Positions 1 through 5,207 are shown, numbered from the stretch's first letter. The stretch: 5,450 nt of DNA from Oscillospiraceae bacterium (GCA_003508605.1 DNUB01000206.1:2899-8348); one strand, 5' to 3'. The notes: generated by a model from the letters alone, not told the origin. Made by a program: numbers and translations.

Positions 1-15
1 TAATGGAGTCTTTGC

Positions 16-39
16 CTTTTGCTTGCCGCAAAAAGCGGG
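16..39 (+). repeat. Hairpin-forming 24-base repeat, left copy
   Basis: This copy contains CTTTTGC, a TTGCC loop and GCAAAA, followed by AGCGGG. It matches the segment at 5427-5450 at 23 of 24 positions in the same orientation; the one difference is A against G at the base after GCAAAA. The arms CTTTTGC and GCAAAA(A)G can fold into a 7-base-pair stem with a 5-base loop. There is no T-run after the stem on either strand, so it does not look like an ordinary intrinsic terminator. Two non-coding copies about 5.4 kb apart suggest a dispersed palindromic repeat family, but only two copies are visible. Confidence 0.55.
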
Positions 40-202
40 GGACATCGGATTTTGATTATAGTATAGCAATTTTTGCAAATTTTTGCAATATAAAAAAGGG
101 AAAATGCAATATTTTTGTCAAAACAATAAAATATCAGCCTCCGTTTTTGTGAATGAATAACATTTGACATACCCGCAGACTCTGTAAAAATATGGAAATA
201 GC
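40..202. other. AT-rich non-coding region upstream of flgB
   Basis: No reading frame here is worth calling; stops are dense in all frames. GCAA recurs at 66, 75, 85 and 106, and TTTTTGCAA at 70-78 and 80-88. TGCAATAT occurs at 84-91 and again at 105-112, exactly 21 bases or about two helical turns later. A perfect -35-like TTGACA lies at 164-169, but the best -10 at a suitable distance is only AAAAAT at 186-191 (16-base spacer), so any promoter there is weak. No sigma-28-type (TAAA...GCCGATAA) or sigma-54-type site was seen. Confidence 0.5.
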
Positions 203-230
203 AAAAAAGAGCGAAAAAAATTCAAAAAAA
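203..230 (+). promoter_or_regulatory. Phased A-tracts, likely UP element or curved DNA
   Basis: Three A-tracts of 6, 7 and 7 bases lie at 203-208, 214-220 and 224-230. Their centres are about 11 and 10 bases apart, so they fall on the same face of the helix. The last one ends two bases before the -35 hexamer at 233. A-rich DNA at this place is the known layout of an UP element bound by the alpha C-terminal domains of RNA polymerase, and phased A-tracts are known to bend DNA. The tracts are seen directly; the effect on transcription is inferred. Confidence 0.5.
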
Positions 231-232
231 GG

Positions 233-261
233 TTGTTTTTTTTATGTCGATGTTGTATAAT
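233..261 (+). promoter_or_regulatory. Sigma-A-type promoter of the flgB operon
   Basis: The -35 hexamer TTGTTT (233-238) is followed by a 17-base spacer and a perfect -10 hexamer TATAAT (256-261). Transcription should start near 267-270, which gives a leader of about 160 nt before flgB. It is the best promoter seen in the window and sits directly after phased A-tracts. A housekeeping-sigma promoter for the early hook/basal-body genes fits what is known of Firmicutes fla operons. The -35 keeps only the TTG of the consensus. Confidence 0.6.
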
Positions 262-267
262 GATTAT

Positions 268-428
268 TACGAGTAAAGCATATATAAATATGTTAATGCC
301 AAACGGCAGGAAAAAACGGCGTTATGAACGGCATTGGGCCGTACCCGGCACAGGATCTCCCCCGCCCCGGCTTCGTTTTAAGCGGGAGCGTTATCGGGAT
401 CCCGGATCAAGGAAAGGAATCAGGCGTT
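268..428 (+). other. Structured 5' leader of the flgB operon
   Basis: This leader of about 160 nt has many possible stems. AATGCC (295-300) pairs with GGCATT (330-335), and inside it TGCC/GGCA (297-300 with 305-308) is a competing stem. GCCG/CGGC (338-341 with 346-349) forms a tetraloop hairpin. CTCCC..GC (357-365) pairs with GCGGGAG (382-388), and CGGGATCCCG (395-404) is a perfect palindrome. The heptamer AACGGCA/G starts at 302, 315 and 327. A flgB leader is a known site for c-di-GMP riboswitches in some clostridia, but I do not see the GEMM-I core here. I therefore call it only a structured leader, with control of the operon as an inference. Confidence 0.35.
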
Positions 429-800
429 ATGACTTTGTTCGATACCACAGGCTTCCGCCTTTTGCAGGAGGGCATAGGCATCTGCTGCAAAAATCGGGAC
501 GTTATTGCCAATAACATTACGAATCAGGACACCCCCGGCTATAAGTGCAGATATCTGAGCTTCGGAGCGGTGTTAAGAGACAAGCTGAATGTTTCCGAGG
601 GAGAAAAGTACACCAAGGAGCTGCACCTGTCGGATTTTACCGTAACCGATAAATATACTGCGGACCAGCCCGACGGGAATAACGTGGATTACGACACCCA
701 GCAGAACCTTTTTGTTCAGAACAGCCTGCTTTACGATGCGCTTGTAAATCAGATGAACAGCGAGTTTGTGCTTATGCGCTCGGCTATGAGAAGAACCTGA
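429..800 (+). CDS. flgB: Flagellar basal-body proximal rod protein FlgB
   Basis: FlgB is a proximal rod subunit exported by the flagellar type III apparatus; it sits between the MS ring/FliE and the distal rod. The 123-residue product fits the family length (about 130). The rod/hook N-terminal signature is clear at residues 26-39 (VIANNITNQDTPGY), as is the family C-terminus with DGNNVDYDTQQN (82-93) and a final amphipathic helix with LYDALVNQMNSEF. I chose ATG 429 over the in-frame ATG at 324. The latter would add 35 residues unlike any FlgB I know, whereas AAGGAAAGG at 409-417 lies 11 bases before 429 and the protein then begins at the usual first helix. Two adjacent cysteines (19-20) before the signature are unusual. 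flgC follows after 82 bases. Confidence 0.93.
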   Translation: MTLFDTTGFRLLQEGIGICCKNRDVIANNITNQDTPGYKCRYLSFGAVLRDKLNVSEGEKYTKELHLSDFTVTDKYTADQPDGNNVDYDTQQNLFVQNSLLYDALVNQMNSEFVLMRSAMRRT

Positions 801-882
801 TCCCGGTTTTGGGGGCGCAGGTCCCGCTTTTGGCTTGCTTTTTGTTTTTTATGATACACCGCCTTTTTGAAAGGAGTCTGTT
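801..882 (+). repeat. flgB-flgC spacer with an imperfect direct repeat
   Basis: TCCCGGTTTTGG (801-812) is repeated as TCCCGCTTTTGG (822-833), one mismatch in 12 and a period of 21 bases. A T-rich stretch (834-850) follows, with runs of five and six T. There is no convincing GC stem directly before the T-run, so I do not call a terminator. The flgC ribosome site AAGGAG (871-876) closes the gap. Confidence 0.4.
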
Positions 883-1395
883 ATGTCTTTTTTAAACAGT
901 CTTAATATTCCCACCTCGGGAATGTCGGCTCAGCGTCTGAGAGCCGAAATAATCGAGCAGAATGTGGCAAACGCCACCACCACAAGTACCTCCGACGGCA
1001 CTCCCTATGTCCGTCAGCTGACGGTTTTCACCGAAGAAAAGGATTATGACAATCTTGATATCAAAGGCTTTATCAACAGAAGGACTCATACGCTTTTGAA
1101 CGGAGAATCCACCTTCGGCAGCGTTCTCGAGCTTACGCTGAAGGAGAGAAACGCATACACGGGCACGGGAGTCGTAGTTTCCTCCATAGAGGAGGATCCC
1201 ACCCCCCTTACTCCCGTATACGATCCCTCTCACCCCGACGCAGACGAAAACGGCTATTATTATCTGCCTAACGTGGACGTGGCGGAGGAGGAGCTGGACT
1301 TTGTTGCCGCCACAAATTCCTATAACGCCAATGTGACTATCTTCAACAGCATGAAGAAAATGCTGCAGAAGGCTCTTACCATCGGTCAAAGCTGA
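883..1395 (+). CDS. flgC: Flagellar basal-body proximal rod protein FlgC
   Basis: FlgC is a proximal rod subunit, secreted through the flagellar export gate and assembled next to FlgB. The product of 170 residues starts with the family N-terminus: SGMSAQRLRAEIIEQNVANATT at 12-33, then SDGTPYVRQ at 37-45. The C-terminal part is very typical, with EEDPTPLTPVYDPSHPDADENGY (103-125), LPNVDVAEEELDFVAATNSYNANV (128-151) and a final KALTIGQ. The ATG is well placed, 6 bases after AAGGAG. FlgC proteins are usually about 135-150 residues; the extra length here lies in the middle (about 47-95), between the PYVRQ motif and the VVVSSIEED strand. The ends are conserved and the middle differs, so this looks like an enlarged variable domain, not a frameshift. 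fliE follows after 87 bases. Confidence 0.95.
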   Translation: MSFLNSLNIPTSGMSAQRLRAEIIEQNVANATTTSTSDGTPYVRQLTVFTEEKDYDNLDIKGFINRRTHTLLNGESTFGSVLELTLKERNAYTGTGVVVSSIEEDPTPLTPVYDPSHPDADENGYYYLPNVDVAEEELDFVAATNSYNANVTIFNSMKKMLQKALTIGQS

Positions 1396-1431
1396 CGGTC
1401 TGAGGGTAAATTTTCCCCTGTTTTTCATATT

Positions 1432-1462
1432 CGCATTTCGGTTTATGCGGTTTAGTTTTTCT
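1432..1462 (+). terminator. Terminator-like hairpin between flgC and fliE
   Basis: CGCAT (1432-1436) and ATGCG (1445-1449) form a 5-base-pair stem with an 8-base loop. A T-rich tail GTTTAGTTTTTCTT (1450-1463) follows. A weaker AGGG/CCCT stem (1403-1406 with 1416-1419) followed by GTTTTT lies just upstream. The short stem suggests partial termination or a 3'-end stabiliser more than a full stop, since fliE and later genes are still expected to be transcribed from upstream. Confidence 0.35.
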
Positions 1463-1482
1463 TAACGAAAGGAAGTTTCAGT

Positions 1483-1800
1483 ATGTTTATTGTTCCCATT
1501 TCCTCCGCCATTTCCCCGCTGGAATCGGTAAGCAGGGTTTTTGACGGAAAAGAAGAGGTTCAGGACGAAAAGGTAAGCTCACCCTCGTTTTTAGACGTAT
1601 TTAAGGGCATATACAACAATGCGGTAGACGCAAACCGGCAAAAGCAGGACGATATCATCAGCCTTTTGCTGGGCGATGCGGACAATATCGAGGAGATCCA
1701 GGCCAATATCGCCAAGGCGGAGATTGCCACGGATCTGCTGGTCACCGTTAAAAATGCGGCGGTCGACACCTACAATGAAATTATAAAGATGAGCATATAG
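1483..1800 (+). CDS. fliE: Flagellar hook-basal body complex protein FliE
   Basis: FliE is the small adapter that joins the FliF MS ring to the proximal rod and helps to open export of rod subunits. The product is 105 residues, within the usual 95-115. The first 33 residues are variable. The conserved part starts at SFLDVFKGIYNNAVDANRQKQDD (35-57) and runs through the family C-terminal helices IEEIQANIAKAEIATDLLVTV (69-89) and VDTYNEIIKM (94-103), which match the FliE pattern of an all-helical protein with a C-terminal VxxYxEIxxM. The start is supported by AAAGGAAG (1468-1475), 7 bases upstream. It is followed by an unusually long gap of 409 bases before fliF, whereas these genes are usually adjacent. 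Confidence 0.93.
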   Translation: MFIVPISSAISPLESVSRVFDGKEEVQDEKVSSPSFLDVFKGIYNNAVDANRQKQDDIISLLLGDADNIEEIQANIAKAEIATDLLVTVKNAAVDTYNEIIKMSI

Positions 1801-1818
1801 CCGCCCTGCTTCGGGATC

Positions 1819-1851
1819 GGGCTATGGCTTCGGCAGCCTGCTTTTATTTTT
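1819..1851 (+). terminator. Likely intrinsic terminator after fliE
   Basis: Starting 19 bases after the fliE stop, GGCT (1820-1823) or the alternative GGCT at 1826-1829 pairs with AGCC (1835-1838). In the first fold an inner GC/GC stem closes a UUCG tetraloop (1829-1832) with a C-G closing pair. A T-rich tail follows directly (1842-1851, TTTTATTTTT). GCTTCGG is repeated at 1808-1814 and 1827-1833. The tail is good and the stem short, so partial read-through is likely. Confidence 0.45.
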
Positions 1852-1903
1852 CCTGTGCAGCTTTGTTCAAGACCGGCAGGAATTATTTTTGAAATTTTTG
1901 GAG

Positions 1904-1942
1904 ATTGCCTGTTCCGCTTGCTGTGGGCAATTTTTCCTTTTT
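1904..1942 (+). terminator. Second terminator-like hairpin after fliE
   Basis: ATTGCC (1904-1909) pairs with GGCAAT (1926-1931) with a 16-base loop, followed by TTTTTCCTTTTT (1931-1942). The large loop and the two C in the tail make it a weak candidate, but it lies in the same orientation as the fliE terminator and could act as a backup. Confidence 0.3.
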
Positions 1943-2031
1943 GGGCATATCTGAAGGCTAAGCGATTTTGTGCAATTTTGCTGAATGTGCGGCGGTTTCA
2001 AGAAAAAAGCGCAGAAATACCAAGGTATTCC

Positions 2032-2060
2032 GCAGTAATCTCCCCTTAAGGGATTACCGC
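2032..2060. repeat. Strong imperfect hairpin in the fliE-fliF gap
   Basis: GCAGTAATC (2032-2040) pairs with GATTACCGC (2052-2060) in 8 of 9 positions; the one mismatch is A opposite C. The 11-base loop contains the palindrome CCTTAAGG (2044-2051). A second stem, AATACC/GGTATT (2016-2021 with 2024-2029), lies immediately upstream. No T-run follows, so it is not a terminator. The paired hairpins look like part of a palindromic repeat element. Confidence 0.5.
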
Positions 2061-2172
2061 CTGCATTCTTTGACGCAGAAAGCGTCCGCAGTTAGCGAAA
2101 ATTCGTACAACGACGGCTTTTCGGACAGCCCCCGATTACATATTTACATATTGTTTAATGCGCCCGCCAAAA

Positions 2173-2187
2173 AACACGGGGCGTGTT
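2173..2187 (+). promoter_or_regulatory. Hairpin just upstream of the fliF ribosome site
   Basis: AACACG (2173-2178) and CGTGTT (2182-2187) form a perfect 6-base-pair stem with a 3-base loop, or 5 pairs with a 5-base loop. CGCCC (2161-2165) with GGGCG (2179-2183) is a competing stem. The fliF ribosome site GAGG (2199-2202) starts 12 bases later and is left free. A role in fliF translation or mRNA stability is possible but unproven. Confidence 0.35.
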
Positions 2188-2209
2188 AGGCTGAAATCGA
2201 GGTTACTTA

Positions 2210-3889
2210 ATGGATAAGGCAAAAAATGTTTTTCTTAAGGCGGGGAATTTCATCAAAACCAAAGCATCCTCGCTTAGCAAAAAGGCTATAATATGTATTC
2301 TTGCGGTTGCCGCCGCAGTGATAGCGTCTATCGTGATTCTGTCGGTCATTTGGGGACAAACTCACTATGCCGTTCTTTTCAGCGGCGTTTCCTCCGACGA
2401 GGCAAGCGAGATCCTCAAATATTCCACCGAAACACTGGGGCTTGATTCCTCCGATATCAAAATAAGCGCAAACAACGATATTTTGGTAAACGAAAAGAAG
2501 GTGGAGGAGACCCGTGTGGCTCTCAGCTTGGCGAATTATCCCAGCTCGGGCTACAATTACGACATATGGTCCAACGGAGTAACGCTGTTTTCCTCCAAAA
2601 CGGAAATGAGAGAGCTTCAAAGGCAGCAGCTGCAAAGCAACATTGCCGCCACCCTGAGATTTTTCACCAACGTGGACAGCGCAATAGTCAATCTTTACAT
2701 ACCCGAGGACGACAGCTACGTTATCACCACCTCTCAAAAGGAAAGCACGGCGGGAATCACCCTGAGGCTTAAGGATACCCTTACGGGGGCGCAGATAGAC
2801 GGTATATACAATCTTGTGGCAAGATCCGTCCCCGGACTTAAGAGATCCAACATAACCATTACCGATCAGACAGGCGTGGAGCTTTATCCCGAAATGGGCA
2901 GCTCCTCCGCACAGGAGGAGGCGGAGAAGCTTCAGCTTGAGTATCAGAAGCTGTCCTTCCAGCAGAGAATGAAGGAGCAGCTCGAACAGGACATAAAGAC
3001 CACAATGGCAAATCTTTATGACGATATCAACGTTTCGGTGGGTCTGATTCTGAACTTCGACAACGAGGTGGGCGAGGTTATCGAATATTGGGGTCCCAAC
3101 ACCGACGAAAACGGCAATATGATGGGCATCATCAGCGACGAAACCTTTAAAAACGCCTTCGGCGGAATCGCCAAGGAGGGCGGCGTTATAGGCACGTTTA
3201 TAAATTCCGATATAAGCCCCGATTATCCCACTCTTAACGTGGAGGAGGGGGATCAGGTTTATTCCGAGACCCAAAGGGTGCTTAATTACAAGGTAAACGA
3301 AAAAAGAAGGCAGATAGAGAAGAACAGCGCAAAAATCGACCGCCTTTCGGCCGCCGTTGTGGTAAAGAGCAACAATACCTTTACCACCGAGGAGGAAAAC
3401 TCCTGGAGAAAGACCATTGCGGACGCAATAGGAACGGATATGGAATTTGTATCCATAAAAACGTCGCCGTTTATAGAAACCACTCAGCCCTCTATCGGCG
3501 ATAACAGCTTCGGACTTAACAGCATAAGCGGCGAAAGCATGGCTTTGCTTGCAATAATAATCGTTTTGGGCATTATCCTTATCGTTTTGCTTATTCTTGC
3601 CCTTAACGCTCCCGGTTCAAGAAAGAAACGCCGCACGGCAAACGCTGCGGGCAAGGGCGCACCTGCCGTGGCGGGAGCGGGCGCAGGCGCAGACGAGCTT
3701 GAATTTGAAAGAACCGAAAGTGAGAATGTTCCCATGCCTGAAAATACGGAATTTGAGATTGCAAGCCTTACCGACGAAACAGCCGAGACAAGGGAGGAGG
3801 CTCTTAAGAGAGAAATTCAGGACTTCTCCAAGAACAATCCCGAGATCGTGGCACAGCTTATCAGAACATGGATCAGAGGAGAGGAATGA
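2210..3889 (+). CDS. fliF: Flagellar MS-ring protein FliF
   Basis: FliF forms the MS ring in the cytoplasmic membrane, the base on which export gate, rod and rotor assemble. The 559-residue product has the full family layout. A first membrane helix at about 26-48 follows a basic N-terminus. The YscJ/FliF domain starts at YAVLFSGVSSDEASEIL (53-69) and continues through TRVALSLANYPSSG (101-114), ELQRQQLQSNIAATLR (135-150), AIVNLYIPEDD (158-168) and VARSVPGLKRSNITITDQTG (203-222). A long extracytoplasmic part follows, then a second membrane helix at about 444-467. The cytoplasmic tail is basic, then Ala/Gly-rich (478-493), then acidic, and ends in the FliG-binding segment EEALKREIQDFSKNNPEIVAQLIRTWI (529-555). 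The only ribosome site for ATG 2210 is a modest GAGG 7 bases upstream, weaker than its neighbours. fliG follows after 310 bases. Confidence 0.96.
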   Translation: MDKAKNVFLKAGNFIKTKASSLSKKAIICILAVAAAVIASIVILSVIWGQTHYAVLFSGVSSDEASEILKYSTETLGLDSSDIKISANNDILVNEKKVEETRVALSLANYPSSGYNYDIWSNGVTLFSSKTEMRELQRQQLQSNIAATLRFFTNVDSAIVNLYIPEDDSYVITTSQKESTAGITLRLKDTLTGAQIDGIYNLVARSVPGLKRSNITITDQTGVELYPEMGSSSAQEEAEKLQLEYQKLSFQQRMKEQLEQDIKTTMANLYDDINVSVGLILNFDNEVGEVIEYWGPNTDENGNMMGIISDETFKNAFGGIAKEGGVIGTFINSDISPDYPTLNVEEGDQVYSETQRVLNYKVNEKRRQIEKNSAKIDRLSAAVVVKSNNTFTTEEENSWRKTIADAIGTDMEFVSIKTSPFIETTQPSIGDNSFGLNSISGESMALLAIIIVLGIILIVLLILALNAPGSRKKRRTANAAGKGAPAVAGAGAGADELEFERTESENVPMPENTEFEIASLTDETAETREEALKREIQDFSKNNPEIVAQLIRTWIRGEE

Positions 3890-3898
3890 CATTTTCCC

Positions 3899-3925
3899 AC
3901 GGCTTACCCGGTCTTTGCCGTTTTT
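3899..3925 (+). terminator. Weak intrinsic terminator-like hairpin after fliF
   Basis: Ten bases after the fliF stop, ACGGC (3899-3903) pairs with GCCGT (3917-3921), and a run of five T (3921-3925) follows directly. The 13-base loop and 5-pair stem suggest an attenuator more than a full terminator. A second stem, GCGCA/TGCGC (3932-3936 with 3946-3950), follows without a T-run. If active, it would lower fliG and downstream expression relative to fliF. Confidence 0.35.
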
Positions 3926-3970
3926 GATAGGGCGCAGCTTTACGGTGCGCAGCCGATCCTGCGGGGCAGT

Positions 3971-4126
3971 ATAAGGCGGCTCGGGACGGCATAAGGTAAA
4001 ATATGGCGGCATAAAATAAAAATAACCCGGGATAAAGGAAGATAACATAAGGCGATATAAGATAAAGCAAGGCGGCGTAAGGTAAAATAAGATAATATAA
4101 GATAATACAGCATAATATAAGATAAT
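3971..4126. repeat. Degenerate pentanucleotide tandem array (ATAAN/NCGGN)
   Basis: About 31 consecutive five-base units can be read with a single one-base slip at 4021. Seventeen are ATAAN: ATAAG at 3971, 3991, 4047, 4057, 4087, 4097, 4117; ATAAA at 4011, 4016, 4032, 4062; ATAAC at 4022, 4042; ATAAT at 4092, 4102, 4112, 4122. Three more are GTAAR (3996, 4077, 4082). GC-rich units of the form NCGGN occur at 3976, 3981, 3986, 4006, 4027 and 4072. The right end is nearly perfect as 10-base units: ATAAGATAAT at 4087, 4097 and 4117. It lies entirely between fliF and fliG, ending 73 bases before the fliG start. The period is seen directly; no function is known to me. Confidence 0.85.
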
Positions 4127-4199
4127 AAAGGCAATCAAGAGAAATATAAGCAGCGGCGCAGAGAAAAAGCGCAGTTATTAAGCAAAGGAGTGGTTTACT

Positions 4200-5207
4200 T
4201 TGGCAGAAGCCGAAATTACCTCCATACAGAGAGCGGCTATGGTGCTTTCCTCCATCGGAGCGGAAAACGCCTCGGAGGTGTACAAGCATTTTAACGACGA
4301 CGAGATAGAAAAGCTTACCATAGAAGTGGCAAAAATGGATTATTGGCCTTCGGAAGTAGTAAGCGGCGTGCTTAACGATTTTTACGAGCTTTGCCTTACC
4401 CAGAAGGTTATTTCCGAGGGCGGCGTTGAGTACGCAAGAGAGATTCTTCAAAAGGCCTTCGGCGAGGAAAGAGCCAACAACCTGTTTGAAAGAATCACCA
4501 AGCAGCTTAAAAGCAAGGCCTTCGCCTTTATCCGCAAGGCGGACTACAAAAACCTTTTGGCGGTGGTGCAGAACGAGCACCCTCAGACCATTGCCCTTAT
4601 TCTCTCCTACTGCCGAAGCGATCAGGCCTCCGCCATTCTTTCGGAGCTGCCCAAGGATACCCGCATAGACGTTGTGGAGAGAATTGCAAAGATGGAAAGC
4701 GCAAGCCCTGAGTTTACCAAATCCATTGAGGAAACCCTGGAGCGCAAGTTTGCAATGCTGGTTACCACGGGAGATATGGAGATCGGCGGTATAAACTATA
4801 TTGCCGACGTCATGAACAAGGTGGATCGTTCTACCGAAAAGTTTATTTTCGACGAGCTGTCTATGAGAGATCCCAAGCTTGCCGAGGAGATTCGTCAGAA
4901 GATGTTCGTTTTCGACGATATCATCAATTTGGACGCTATGTCCATTCAGGCGTTTATCAACGAGGTGGACGCAAAGGATTTGGCCGTGGCCATCAAGGGA
5001 AGCACCGCCGAGGTTGCGGAGGTTATTTATGCCAATATGTCCACCCGTAAGCGTGAAGCTACTCAAACCGACGTTGAATATCTGCATAACGTGCGTATGC
5101 GTGACGTTGAAGAGGCGCAGCAGCGTATTGTGGCGGTTATCAGGCGTTTGGAGGCGGACGGCGTTATCACCATCTCCAAGGACAGCAACGACGAGATTAT
5201 CGCATAG
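4200..5207 (+). CDS. fliG: Flagellar motor switch protein FliG
   Basis: FliG binds the cytoplasmic tail of FliF, helps build the C ring with FliM/FliN, and meets the stator to turn torque into rotation. The 335-residue length is exactly typical. Family landmarks are GGVEYAREILQKAFG (74-88), EHPQTIALILSYC (126-138), GGINYIADVMNKVDRSTEKFI (196-216), the MFVF hinge motif (235-238), DLAVAIKG (260-267) and DVEEAQQRIVAVIRRLEADG (302-321). The start codon is TTG at 4200, supported by AAAGGAG (4184-4190) 9 bases upstream; the next ATG (codon 14) would remove part of the conserved first helix. By alignment from memory with E. coli FliG, the charged ridge keeps Lys264 (K266), Arg281 (R283), Asp289 (D291) and Arg297 (R299), but Asp288 becomes Thr290. 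The usual GPVRL is HNVRM (296-300). This stretch is unusually divergent. Confidence 0.96.
   Translation: MAEAEITSIQRAAMVLSSIGAENASEVYKHFNDDEIEKLTIEVAKMDYWPSEVVSGVLNDFYELCLTQKVISEGGVEYAREILQKAFGEERANNLFERITKQLKSKAFAFIRKADYKNLLAVVQNEHPQTIALILSYCRSDQASAILSELPKDTRIDVVERIAKMESASPEFTKSIEETLERKFAMLVTTGDMEIGGINYIADVMNKVDRSTEKFIFDELSMRDPKLAEEIRQKMFVFDDIINLDAMSIQAFINEVDAKDLAVAIKGSTAEVAEVIYANMSTRKREATQTDVEYLHNVRMRDVEEAQQRIVAVIRRLEADGVITISKDSNDEIIA

Larger units (their letters stand above)
1852..2209. other. Non-coding fliE-fliF spacer, possible dispersed repeat
   Basis: The fliE-fliF gap is 409 bases in total, of which this part follows the likely terminator. It holds no supportable gene: the + strand frames of 64 and 73 codons lack ribosome sites and resemble no known protein. 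ATTTTG recurs at 1965-1970 and 1975-1980, recalling the 10-base TTTTTGCAA spacing upstream of flgB. Several stems follow (AATACC/GGTATT at 2016-2029, and 2032-2060). I see no strong promoter for fliF; TTTAAT at 2154-2159 lacks a -35, and TTGACG at 2070-2075 lacks a -10. The density of inverted repeats suggests a non-coding repeat element inserted in the operon, which is an inference. Confidence 0.4.

Noticed and set aside
395..404. CGGGATCCCG palindrome as an operator
   Set aside because: A single 10-base palindrome, with no second copy and no known regulator match; listed only as part of the leader structure.
324..428. In-frame upstream ATG that would lengthen FlgB by 35 residues
   Set aside because: The added residues are rich in Pro/Gly and unlike FlgB, the stretch folds as leader RNA, and ATG 429 has a purine-rich ribosome site.
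268..428. c-di-GMP-I (GEMM) riboswitch in the flgB leader
   Set aside because: The position is right, but the conserved GEMM-I core and the two-helix receptor arrangement were not found by eye.
1855..2189. Two + strand frames of 64 and 73 codons in the fliE-fliF gap
   Set aside because: No ribosome site, no domain, overlapping frames, and the region is dominated by inverted repeats. More likely a non-coding element.
2207..3274. 355-codon - strand frame opposite fliF
   Set aside because: It is the mirror of a conserved coding gene, with His/Gly/Leu-rich text, no start context and no family likeness.
4056..4126. Repeated TATAAG/TATTAT-like -10 boxes in the pentamer array as a fliG promoter
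   Set aside because: They arise from the repeat itself, on both strands, and none has a -35 at the proper distance.
3971..4126. CRISPR array
   Set aside because: The units are 5 bases long without spacers of constant size; this is a short tandem repeat.
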